DNA from: Favolaschia claudopus
Taxonomy: Eukaryota > Basidiomycota > Agaricomycetes > Agaricales > Mycenaceae
Length of the DNA stretch: 64,000 bases
Direction: 5' to 3'
Assembly (NCBI GenBank): GCA_037176885.1
Contig: JAWWNJ010000034.1
Span: forward strand, 1,116,001 to 1,180,000
Position numbers and translations under genes: made by a program. Positions 56,501 to 64,000 of this stretch are shown piece by piece; position 1 is the stretch's first letter, and each line of letters begins with the position of its first letter. The notes under the pieces are model-generated. The model searched no databases, was not told the DNA's origin, and was given only the letters and a program-made list of their open reading frames with translations.

Positions 56501-57696
56501 TTTGTCGCCTTAACCAGCCGTTTGAAGAAGTTGACCGCCTTTTTTGCCTTGGTGCGAAGGGATCGGTCGTGGTGTCCTGCCGCCGCTTCGAAAGTTCTTT
56601 GTTCTTCCCTAGCTTTGTTGATCGCTTCCGCTGCCTGCGAGAGCTCCCTGTTCCACCACGGTTTGGCGTTAGCATTTGGTTTACGGCGTTTACCAACCTG
56701 CTCCGTGGCGGACTGCATCGCAGCGGTGAGGGCTGACGCGGCCGTCTCCAGTTGCTCGTTGGTCGGGGTGGTGTTGTCGTCCATGATCGGGTCGATGTTG
56801 TTGCGGCGTTCCTCGAGCGCTGACTGGAATGCCGCTGCCCAGTCCTTTTGCTCAACGTCTTTGAGGTTGAATTTGGTGCCGGACGGGTTATCGACCTCGG
56901 TGCGGCCATGGTCCATAGTCCACTTGATGCCGTAGTGGTCGGATCCGAAGGCCATATCCCTGTCGATGGCCCAGTCTTGAATCGTATCGCTGTTCAAGGC
57001 TGCGGCATTAACAAAGGTAAGGTCAATTACTGACGGCGCGTCGCCGTTGTGGGGTACATGTGTTACTTCGCCCTTCTGGTTCATCAGGGTGTAGCCTTTG
57101 TCCGTGGTCCAGTCGACAAAATTGTTAGCGCGGGAGTTGCCGTGGACGCCAGCAACGGACCATAGTTCGTGGTGGAGGTTTTTGTCGCCTAGGAGGATTA
57201 CCGGTCTGTCAGTGGGTAGCGCAAGTGTTTTTATACGCTCAATTGCGGGTCGGATGAGTTGTCGTCTGTCGTTGTATATATTGACGAAGGTGGCTGTCGG
57301 TGCACCGGGTTGAGCAACGTCGATGACTTGGATGTCCAAGTCCTGCGCAATGTCGGAGCGGAGGGTAACCGTGAAGTCCGGGCGGGGGCGGAAATAGACC
57401 ATTACCCTCGGGGCAGGACTATTCGGGGGGATGGCAGCTACTGGTAGGACGGGCGTCCATGCCGCGTGTCCGATGGGGCCGATGATGGCGTCGCCAGAGT
57501 CGTCGGTGCCAATTCTAGCCCAGCTTGGTTCTTGGAGGAATAGAATGTCGAAGTCGAGGATGTTGCCGTTTAGGAGCGCGTGTGTGGTGGGTGGTTTCCG
57601 GTTTACGTTGATCTGTCCGCAGCGGATAGGTTCGGTGTATATTGCATGTCTGTTCAGAGGTTGCTGAAGGAGGGGTGCAGCTGGTTGTTCAGACAT
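53578..57696 (-). CDS. LINE ORF2: endonuclease, reverse transcriptase, RNase H
   Basis: 1,372 residues. N-terminal apurinic-type endonuclease (GQINVNRK, LFLQEPSW, LLGDKNLHHELWS, GDAPSVIDLTFVNA, FGSDHYGIKW). The reverse transcriptase has PRAYRLIQLLECLGKIAEKI, TLTFDIKGYFDCINHQHLL, NGTPQGSPVSPILAAFY and the catalytic YVDDG. RNase H has YSDGS, the acidic residue in EVYDGELTGLL, FADNTSAIK and the DRADDLAK end. The C-terminal CPCGERLQTREHILRDCPRY matches the Cys-rich end of many LINEs. No stop or frameshift, so the protein could be functional. Its ATG overlaps the ORF1 stop. Confidence 0.95.
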   Translation of the reverse strand: MSEQPAAPLLQQPLNRHAIYTEPIRCGQINVNRKPPTTHALLNGNILDFDILFLQEPSWARIGTDDSGDAIIGPIGHAAWTPVLPVAAIPPNSPAPRVMVYFRPRPDFTVTLRSDIAQDLDIQVIDVAQPGAPTATFVNIYNDRRQLIRPAIERIKTLALPTDRPVILLGDKNLHHELWSVAGVHGNSRANNFVDWTTDKGYTLMNQKGEVTHVPHNGDAPSVIDLTFVNAAALNSDTIQDWAIDRDMAFGSDHYGIKWTMDHGRTEVDNPSGTKFNLKDVEQKDWAAAFQSALEERRNNIDPIMDDNTTPTNEQLETAASALTAAMQSATEQVGKRRKPNANAKPWWNRELSQAAEAINKAREEQRTFEAAAGHHDRSLRTKAKKAVNFFKRLVKATKSKWAVEELEAAHTEDIWGYQKWSKGARNYPMPAIKRADGTSAVSLEEKGDALHDVHFKPPPPLPNEAVPDLQHRADDDLEFTDVTFDEVRETIWEASLKTAPGESGVSFGVIRWAWADASQEIYNLIKKCIRNGFHPRQWRKSIAVALRKPRKPDYSNPRAYRLIQLLECLGKIAEKIIARRLAYLAGKHRLIPGSQFGGVSNTSTTDAILSFTNDVEAAWNSGKVVSTLTFDIKGYFDCINHQHLLNELRRKRIPLEYVKWVATFLEDRQAALCIDGRRCRMKPVKNGTPQGSPVSPILAAFYTAELLEKFEKLGTAVNRLPLPDSPSDTTLSMYVDDGRTYVASDSLETNNEFLAKAWIISDQCLEKKGLTTDDDKRELQHLLARRQTKRIKDIRLPSIRLRNRDGSFTTVTPSPTVKWLGVYLDSALSFNHHVRSLTARGENKVNGLTMLSNTVKGLSQVHLRHLYKACVIPTMTYASAVWWTGKKEHLKRLERVQRRALRLICAAFRTSPINALEIEASIPPIRLALDEANRRTALRFNRLSTHNPVIERLNDDWRQGRSPSVPPPIPVRPPNSRSQANLRKSSQLERLSKLTNPNNERIFPFLNAPWERTANAFEGRLRISGTEGEKKEEAAKAHKEKIRTLSSSREHLIVYSDGSLRPIHRVRRVGAGYVVYHEGIEVAAASIGLGSNAEVYDGELTGLLFGAAKAFKLAKDDPGITHVHLFADNTSAIKTIFSPKPRAGQLLAHQFHRLACAFLDADPSNSIEIAWSPGHEDIKGNDRADDLAKRGTELRTDAPGTLSNALRKSKEKTARTWKKEWKTAPKTGRYASANRIAPTLKPTPHFKTLGREIFGRVTQCRIGHGYIGEYYEKFVPSENVDCPCGERLQTREHILRDCPRYDDHRHLLREASRDLSLPEILGTRKGIEALAKFLEESGAFTKNGRPYAKAELPAFEDEPDPWLSDDEDDGG

Positions 57697-59818
57697 CTAC
57701 ATTGTGCAAGTTGGGGTCTGTCGCCTTGAGCATGGCAGTTGCCGCTTCCCGTGATAATGTGTCGCCCTTCGCGGTGGCGCCAGCTAAAATCCGGTCAACT
57801 CTTTCGTCTATAGATAGCTCGCGGAAACGGTTCTCGTCAGCAATAATCGGTGCTGTGCGATGAGTCGGTCTCGGGCGTCGGTTAGCGGTTGAAGACCACC
57901 CGTTGTCCGGGGTCTTTTGCGCGACACGGTCGTTTGCGCGAGCTGTTCCGTAGCGCGCTAGACGTTCGGGGCAGCGGCGGGAGTCGGCTGGGTGGTTTGC
58001 GTCGAGGTTCTCTCTTCTGGAGCAGAACCTGCATTTCAGGCCGTGGGTGCAGACGATGAGGGAGTCGACCTCCATGTCGCCCTCGCCGACCGACTTGCAG
58101 TCGGCGCAGTTTTTCCGGTGCTCTGATTCTGGGTGCCCTTCGCCGCACAGGCGGCACTTGAGGTGTTCGTCACACTTGCTCGCGATGTGATTATAGCCCC
58201 AGCAGCGCTTACATTGCACTACTGGGGACTTGTCAGCGTATTTGGTAACCGAGACGTTCCTGCCGAACGCAGCAAGGAACTTAACTTTGTGGAGCAGGTG
58301 TAATGCCTGCTCCCCTTCTTCCACTGCGAATACGATTGAGGAGTGGGCCATATTGGCCAGCTCCTCGTTGCTCCGTAGCCATCTCGGCTGTTGCGCGATA
58401 CTGAGGTTGGCGTAGATCGGGTTGTTTTCCCGGAGTTCCTTGTCGAGTGTCTTCGAGTCGTAGAGGCCCCCCATAAGGTCGAGGCTTCCAGTGCGTACTC
58501 CGTGGACTATAAACTTTATCCATTTCAGGTCTTCTCGTACAATTACCTCCTTGTCCTTGGCGATGAGGTCACTGAAGAGGTGAGCGTGTTTTGCTAGTTC
58601 TGCTCCAGTCTGATCTGTACGTGTTAGCAGTATGCAGTTCCCGTGGGCGTTCCATTTGGAGGAGACGACGGTGAGCTTTACGTTGTTGTCGGTTAGGCGT
58701 TTGTTGATATCGCGGACAAGGGCGAGTTGGTCGGGGCGTTGGTCGGGTGTCATTCCGTCGGGAAGCACTTGGACAATCAGGCGGGAGTGGTGGTGGGGCG
58801 AGAGTGGGCTGTCGATCGTTGGTTTGGGTACGGCCGGTGGTGCCGTTGCAGTATTTTGTTGGGTCCTGCGGGGCGGCACGATGGTAGGGCCTGACGCGTG
58901 CGATGATTGGGGTTGGGGGTAAGTTTGTGCTGGCCTGGATTCCGTTACGGTGCGTTCTAGTTTATTCATCTTGTCGAAAAGCTGCGCTTCCATATTGTGC
59001 ATGGTGGTTGCCATCCCTACAACCAAGGTCTTCAGCTCGTCAAATTTTTGGGACGTACGTTGTAGTTCTTCGTTGTGCTTTTCCATAAGTCGTTCCACTT
59101 CCAAGCTTCCGTGTGCGAGACGGTACACCTGGTCAATCCTTTCTATGTCTTCAAGGTCGAGTGGCGGGAGGGAGCCGCCGCTTGCGTACGCATATCTGTC
59201 GAAACAGGTTAGGGCGTCGGAAAGCGACGATTTTATATTGCGGATGAGTTGTTGGGGGATGATCTCGTGGAATGTTTCGTCTTGCGTTGGTTTGAGGGAG
59301 TTGACGACTGAGTTGTCGTCGCGTTCGTCAGCGGTGTCGTCGTCCATGGGGGAGTCGCCGGGGTTGTCGAATGAAGACGTGCCGGCGTTGTACGCGGGCA
59401 CGTGATCGTTGGTTTGAGTTCGGGGTTGTCCTGGAGTCGGCGTCGTCTGTTCGCGGGCGTGGTCCTCTTCTGGTAAGGGGGTGTCGGTTTGGAGGGGGGC
59501 GCGTTTACCGGGGGAGCCGAGTCTGAAGGCATTGGTGAGGGACGAGAAGGCCTTACGGCCTTTGGACGGCGTTGGCGGGGGTTCCTTGGGGATGTCGCGT
59601 TCGGTGGATGCGGTGGAGCGGAGGGACGAGGTCTTGGGGACGGTGTACGGTTTCGTTGTGTCGCGGTTTATGCTGATACTCGATTCGTTTCTGAGGGGTC
59701 CGTATGCTGGGGTTTCTGCGGGAGGTTCGTTGCCAGGGATTTTTACTAGACGCGTTCTGGGGGGGTTGCTCGCACTGGTGCGGCTTTTAAGGGAGCCTGG
59801 AGGGCTCCTGTGTGCCAT
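57689..59818 (-). CDS. LINE ORF1 (gag-like RNA-binding protein)
   Basis: 709 residues from MAHRSPPGSLKSRTSASNPP at 59818. An upstream in-frame ATG at 59971 lies outside the element beyond the target duplication, so it is excluded. Disordered Pro/Ser/Thr-rich N-terminus, a predicted coiled-coil near LEVERLMEKHNEELQRTSQK, an RRM-like middle region, then CCHC knuckles (CKRCWGYNHIASKC, CRLCGEGHPESEHRKNC) and one more Cys/His cluster (CKFCSRRENLDANHPAD type). It ends NLHNVDV at 57689, overlapping ORF2 by ATGTCTGA. Confidence 0.92.
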   Translation of the reverse strand: MAHRSPPGSLKSRTSASNPPRTRLVKIPGNEPPAETPAYGPLRNESSISINRDTTKPYTVPKTSSLRSTASTERDIPKEPPPTPSKGRKAFSSLTNAFRLGSPGKRAPLQTDTPLPEEDHAREQTTPTPGQPRTQTNDHVPAYNAGTSSFDNPGDSPMDDDTADERDDNSVVNSLKPTQDETFHEIIPQQLIRNIKSSLSDALTCFDRYAYASGGSLPPLDLEDIERIDQVYRLAHGSLEVERLMEKHNEELQRTSQKFDELKTLVVGMATTMHNMEAQLFDKMNKLERTVTESRPAQTYPQPQSSHASGPTIVPPRRTQQNTATAPPAVPKPTIDSPLSPHHHSRLIVQVLPDGMTPDQRPDQLALVRDINKRLTDNNVKLTVVSSKWNAHGNCILLTRTDQTGAELAKHAHLFSDLIAKDKEVIVREDLKWIKFIVHGVRTGSLDLMGGLYDSKTLDKELRENNPIYANLSIAQQPRWLRSNEELANMAHSSIVFAVEEGEQALHLLHKVKFLAAFGRNVSVTKYADKSPVVQCKRCWGYNHIASKCDEHLKCRLCGEGHPESEHRKNCADCKSVGEGDMEVDSLIVCTHGLKCRFCSRRENLDANHPADSRRCPERLARYGTARANDRVAQKTPDNGWSSTANRRPRPTHRTAPIIADENRFRELSIDERVDRILAGATAKGDTLSREAATAMLKATDPNLHNVDV

Positions 59819-60273
59819 TCTTTCAATGCTACTCGACTCGTTTTCGACCGACTGACACGGCGGCCAGGATTGATCGGAAGCGGAGATGAGGGTAGAGATC
59901 AAGAAGGACTTGCATGTGACCGTGATGCGTGACATTTCTTTCTTTCCCTCTACGTTCATGTCCTCCGACATCTCGCTCCGAGTCCTACCTGGTCTTGAAA
60001 GAGCCCGCTATTCAACTGCTAAAATTGCAAAAGGTTCCCGCCTTTCTCCTCGTTCGCAACCATGAAACAGCCGCCTCTACGGATGTGCCTTATCTGCTGA
60101 ACACTGAGTGCGCATCAGTGGATTGCACAAGTCAATTTGCGTCTGGCGCCTGCGAGCGCAGTCCTACTCCAGAGTGGAACAAGACAGTACACACGAACGT
60201 ACAGCTACGCTCCGACATCACCGAACGATGTCCCGGTCCGATTATTAAAAGTCGCGACCTAATTCCGTTGCCC

Positions 60274-61611
60274 ATGTCCGACTCGACGCGTGTTATCAAC
60301 CTCAGTGCAGGCCCATGTTCGCTCCCCGAATTGGTGCTGCAGGAAGCGTCTCGAGGTCTCCTCAACTTCAATGGCACCGGTATCGGTATTGCGGAGATCT
60401 CTCACCGTTCACCAGAATTCGTCGCGTATATCAATGACGTTGCAAGCATGATTCGGATTGAACTGGACGTTCCACCAACACACCACATTCTCTTTGCTCA
60501 GGGTGGTGGCGCATTGCAGTTCTCTACTGTTGTCCTGAACCTCCTCGCCCGACACCGTCTCCTCCACCCCGACCTCTTGGACTCAGAGCGTGTCATGGAC
60601 TACGTTCTCACTGGCTGGTTTAGCGACATGGCCCTCAACGAGGCGAACCGAATGGGTGGCGGCCGCACGAATGTCGTCGTCGACGCGCGCTTGTACTCTT
60701 CGTGCGGAAAATTCGACAACATCCCCTCTCACGAAGCGTACCGGTTCTCGCCCGACCCTGCGCTCATCTTCTACTGCGAAAACGAAACCGTCGACGGCGT
60801 GCAATTCTCAGACAGCACAGATACGACCAGCTTCCCGTTCCACCTACTTCCCCAGGGCAAAGGCCCGCTTCCCCTCGTCGCCGACTACTCTTCTTCCTTC
60901 ATGTCACGGCCGATCCCCCACCTCGCAGACCATGCCGTCATATTTGCCAGCGCGCAGAAGAACATTGGCCCTGCAGGCCTCACCGTGCTCATTGTGCGCC
61001 ACGATTGTCTCGTCGATTCTGATGCCGCAGCTAAACTGGGCGCCGCGTCCATTCCCTACACCCTCATGTACAAAACCCTCGCCGACAACGGCAGCTTGTT
61101 CAACACGCCTTCGGTGTTTGCGATATATGTGACGGGGCTGGTGATTCGGCGCCTGCGTGACCTGGGTGGGGTGGTGTATATAGATGCTGTGAACAAGAGG
61201 AAGGCGGAGCGGCTTTACGCGGTTATCAGGGATGGGGAGGCGAAAGGCGTCTTACGCGCCCGTGTAGCAGAGGGCAAGGGGCGGAGTCTGATGAATGTGG
61301 TCTTCGATTTCTACGACAGTGAGGTGCAGGAACGGTTTGTGTCCAATGGAGAAGCGTGTGGAATTAAGGGAATTCGGGGGCATCCGTAAGTGTCGCTGTG
61401 ATTCTGACTCCTGGTGTCGCTGAATATCACGCTCCGTAGATTGGTCAAAGGTGTGTAGATCTGTTCAGTGGTTGAGGTGTCGTTTGTGGTAATCTAATAC
61501 CTAGGCACACGACTTTCGATTTACAATGCCGTGACGGAGGATCAGGTCAACACCGTAGTAGCGTATATGCGCGATTTTTTGGCTCAGCATTCAGCTTCGT
61601 GTGTCCGGTGA
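60274..61611 (+). CDS. ser1: Phosphoserine aminotransferase
   Basis: PLP enzyme of serine biosynthesis (3-phosphohydroxypyruvate plus glutamate to phosphoserine). Start MSDSTRVINLSAGPCSLPEL at 60274; the upstream open frame shows no homology and runs into the LINE flank. Conserved parts are NFNGTGIGIAEISHRSPEF, FAQGGGALQFSTVVLNLL, FYCENETVDGVQF and VADYSSSFMSRPI. The PLP lysine is in FASAQKNIGPAGL (codon 60958-60960), followed by NTPSVFAIYVTGLVI. Two short introns near 61389-61520 frame a tiny exon (LVKG). The end is TRLSIYNAVTEDQV and VVAYMRDFLAQHS at 61611. Cytosolic. The LINE inserted about 350 bp upstream, within its likely promoter. Confidence 0.93.
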
Positions 61612-62332
61612 GATGTACATGAAACAGGTTAGAATTATACCCGAAGTTTCTATTGATATCTATGATTTCAGCGCGAGCAGTCATGCTCCTTACTTCGAAT
61701 CCGTCTTTATGCTAGTAGCTATTCTAGTCAAAGCCACCGCCCTGGTCCTGTGGTGTGGTCAAGTCACCGTACTATTCTTGTGGATCGTTGTAGGTCCCAT
61801 CACATAGGCGTGAAGACTATGACTCGCAGCATCCATGTCCTCGTGAACGAGATTTATTCGAAATCTTCCTCATTTCTCACTGAATTTGCACTGAATTCGC
61901 GTCTCGGTGCCAGTAAGCTTTGGCGCAATTTCATACCTTTTCCCGCTCGTCGCGGACGGCTCGAACTCTACATGCGCATGCGAACAATCGATTTACCGGT
62001 GTTCTATCAGCCACGACCCTCGCTGCTCGAAAAGAACTTTCAGTTGCGAAGTCTACACCGGTTCTACACCCGAGTCGGACTCACTCGTCTCCTTGAGCAG
62101 CCTAACTGAGTAAGTACTTATCTCCCCGAGGATTTTCGCACATGGATTCTCGAATGGCCGGCAAAGGCTGCCTCGATCGACGGCAAAATTTTCCTATGCA
62201 TCCCGAGAGGCAGGGGCAAGCCTCTACGATGTCCTGATTGTGGTTCCTGAAAAGGCTTGTTGTGTGTTGTTGGGATTCGAGGTCATCGGGCTCCCGTGCC
62301 GTCCGACATCCGCTCGCACACCACCATCATCC
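61612..62332. other. Intergenic between SER1 and PAF1
   Basis: 720 bp. Frames on the plus strand (for example the one with NSRLGASKLWRNFIPFPARR at about 61890) show no recognisable domain and no start context. No repeats seen. Presumed SER1 terminator and PAF1 promoter. Confidence 0.4.
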
Positions 62333-63837
62333 ATGAGTTCGAAGAAAAACTCCAAGCTCGATCTCCTCGTGCGCGTGCGCTACTCAAATCCTCTCCCAGC
62401 ACCACCATGTCCCCCGAAACTCATAGACATTCCAACGAACCCAATGCGCTACGCGCGTCCTGAATTCCTCAACACGCTCGCAAACGATATGCCATTACCC
62501 ATGATTGTTGACGCAGAATGCGGTATGCCTCTCGACTTGGGGAGGTGGGAGTCTCTTTGGCTTGGGGAAGATCCAACGGATACGAGTGGTGGGGATATCA
62601 AGTTGCGGTGGGCTGCGTTGGACGCGGGTGAGTTTTGGTTCGGCAAGGAGCGTATGACAGAAATTGACGGTCTACCAAGAGTTGAATCCGGATCCTAACG
62701 ACTTGCCTTTACTGGATCCAGAAGACGCGGCTCTGCTTGAGGAAGTCGCGCCTGCTACTCCTGCATTTGGCACCAATGGCCACTCAGCCTCCGGCGCCTC
62801 GACACCCCTACCTGCACATGTATCATGGCTGCGGAAAACGGAATATATCTCTCGGGAAGGCGTTCAGCGGTCGGGGGCACAAGAACCGTGCGTCGCGATT
62901 CCATGTTAACTCATGACAGGAACTTATGCCACGCAGGAAACACATTATCTCCGCCCCCATTGACGTCTCACGAGAGGCCCAACTACGCGATATCGAGGCG
63001 TCCTTTGCCGCATGCAATGATAACTTTTCTCCGGAGACCCTCCGACACCCGAATAAACCCAATGTCCGCGCCGTAGAGTCGTTCGAGGTTCTACCGGATA
63101 AAGACATCTGGGCGAACCAGTACGACTTGTTCAGGTTCTCCGAACGGCCGGGGGAACGTAGCTTAGACGTATGCGCTAATCTCAAGCATTTGTCTCAGAT
63201 ACTGACTTGGTGACTTCAGGTCGACGACCCCCGACTTGATTGTGCTATTCTCCGTCCGATGAAGACCGAGCACGACTCTTTCCTCGCGTACTACCTCACC
63301 CAAGATGACGAATCTGCGATCAAATTCAAGGAAATGCGGAATCGGCTTCAGCCGTACGAGGTTCCGTCGGAACGAGAGGTACTTCATGTTCTTCTCTCGG
63401 TCACGCGCGCCGTATCTCATTTTTTCCCCAGGAGACGGAATTCCACTTCGTGCGTGACTACGAGACAGTAAAGGTTGAACAGGAGGTGCCGAATGAGTTC
63501 CTGCTGGTCATCGAGGATGAACCCGCCGATGATGGCGATTCGTCACGACCCAAGGGGGCGTATTACAAGAACATCGAGCGTAAGATGTTGTTGAAGAAGA
63601 AGCGGGTCAATGTGGGTTTCTCTCTGTTTCTCTTCCGGGTCTCTGTGTCTGAAGCGCATACAGGCGTATGACGGGTACAACGATAAATGGCAAATTATCC
63701 GTATGACCCATGTGGAGATGGGTGAAGAGGAAGAGGCGGAGCGCAGCGAACTTCTTGCTGAGGTGGATAATCCGCGGTTCCTGAGAGAGGACGTGGATGC
63801 GGACGGTGATGTTGAGGTTGAGGCGGTCAATGGATAG
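62333..63837 (+). CDS. paf1: RNA polymerase II-associated factor PAF1
   Basis: Core subunit of the Paf1 elongation complex that couples transcription to H2B ubiquitination and H3 methylation in the nucleus. Start MSSKKNSKLDLLVRVRYSNP at 62333, then LPAPPCPPKLIDIPT, the hallmark N-terminus of Paf1, and MPLPMIVDAECGMPLDLGRW. Later exons give HVSWLRKTEYISREGVQRSG, ISAPIDVSREAQLRDIEASF, AVESFEVLPDKDIWANQYDL, DDPRLDCAILRPMKTEHDSF, YETVKVEQEVPNEFLLVIED and YNDKWQIIRMTHVEMGEEEE. The protein ends in an acidic tail at 63837. Five or six short introns, all GT-AG. Looks intact. Confidence 0.92.
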
Positions 63838-64000
63838 ATTGGATAGCTGTTGACCAAAAGTAAATATAATTTGTAGTGTGCTGTACATCTAACCTTCTTT
63901 GTGCTTGGGCTCTTGGTTTTGTACAGTCACTCAAATCTACGGAGGATCACCGAAAGATCTTCGTCCAGCCAAGAAATCCGTGATACAAAATCAGCCGTTT

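Larger units (their letters stand above)
53238..59912 (-). mobile_element. Full-length LINE (non-LTR retrotransposon), Tad1/I-group-like
   Basis: The element is transcribed on the minus strand and flanked by an exact 14-bp duplication CATGTGACCGTGAT (53224-53237 and 59913-59926). At its 3' end a 10-nt poly(A) (T run at 53238-53247 on the plus strand) abuts the duplication. The 5' UTR is about 94 nt, ORF1 is 59818-57689, ORF2 is 57696-53578 and the 3' UTR about 330 nt. Both ORFs are open. It lies between two genes with no visible damage to either, upstream of SER1. Confidence 0.95.

Noticed and set aside
59819..59971. Longer LINE ORF1 starting at 59971
   Set aside because: That ATG lies outside the element, beyond the target-site duplication at 59913-59926.
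59929..60273. Upstream in-frame extension of SER1
   Set aside because: It has no similarity to phosphoserine aminotransferases and reaches into the LINE flank. The family N-terminus begins at 60274.
1..64000. CRISPR arrays, bacterial operons, riboswitches, tRNA or rRNA genes
   Set aside because: The DNA is eukaryotic with spliced genes. I saw no spaced repeat arrays, no tRNA-like B-box and cloverleaf, and no rRNA segments.

Overview
The window looks like nuclear DNA of a filamentous basidiomycete, most likely an Agaricomycete. Nearly every gene is cut by many short introns (about 45-70 nt, GT-AG). Divergent F-box and ARF-like paralogs are expanded. Housekeeping genes (PSO2, UFD4, TRM82, SER1, PAF1) have a fungal organisation. 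I assembled the spliced models by eye, joining frames at plausible splice sites and checking them against remembered family motifs; no alignment or search was run.

Layout. 0-20 kb: two head-to-head pairs of ARF-like small GTPases (351-2428 and 17276-19445) flank a pair of paralogous F-box genes in opposite orientation (7630-8884 plus, 15844-17105 minus). Between them lie a short-chain dehydrogenase (3354-4641), a D-2-hydroxyacid dehydrogenase (5503-7061), the DNA crosslink repair nuclease PSO2/SNM1 (9074-11716) and an NBR1/p62-like PB1 plus multi-ZZ protein (11955-15638). A 433-bp hAT-like MITE sits just upstream of the first F-box gene.

20-31 kb: one very large gene (20782 to about 30019) encodes an unusual protein. 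It has an acidic N-terminus, a helical segment, a propeller-like segment, a GBP/atlastin-type GTPase, a long Cys/His-rich region and a C-terminal von Willebrand A domain with an intact MIDAS. I consider it the most interesting object here. 32-39 kb: UFD4/TRIP12-type HECT ubiquitin ligase, with up to three single-base frame breaks. 39-44 kb: an unknown gene and a 14-TM DHA2-type MFS transporter.

44-49 kb: an F-box gene split by two nested DNA transposons whose target-site duplications let the order of insertion be read. 49-53 kb: TRM82 (tRNA m7G46 methylation) head-to-head with a monocarboxylate-type MFS transporter. 53.2-59.9 kb: a full-length LINE with both ORFs open, a poly(A) tail and a 14-bp target-site duplication. 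60-64 kb: phosphoserine aminotransferase SER1 and the transcription elongation factor PAF1.

These genes do not form a single pathway. The pattern is a stable housekeeping backbone interspersed with fast-evolving families (ARF-like, F-box, giant GTPase) and recent transposon insertions. Several single-base breaks at or near short homopolymers suggest that residual assembly indels should be excluded before any gene is called a pseudogene.
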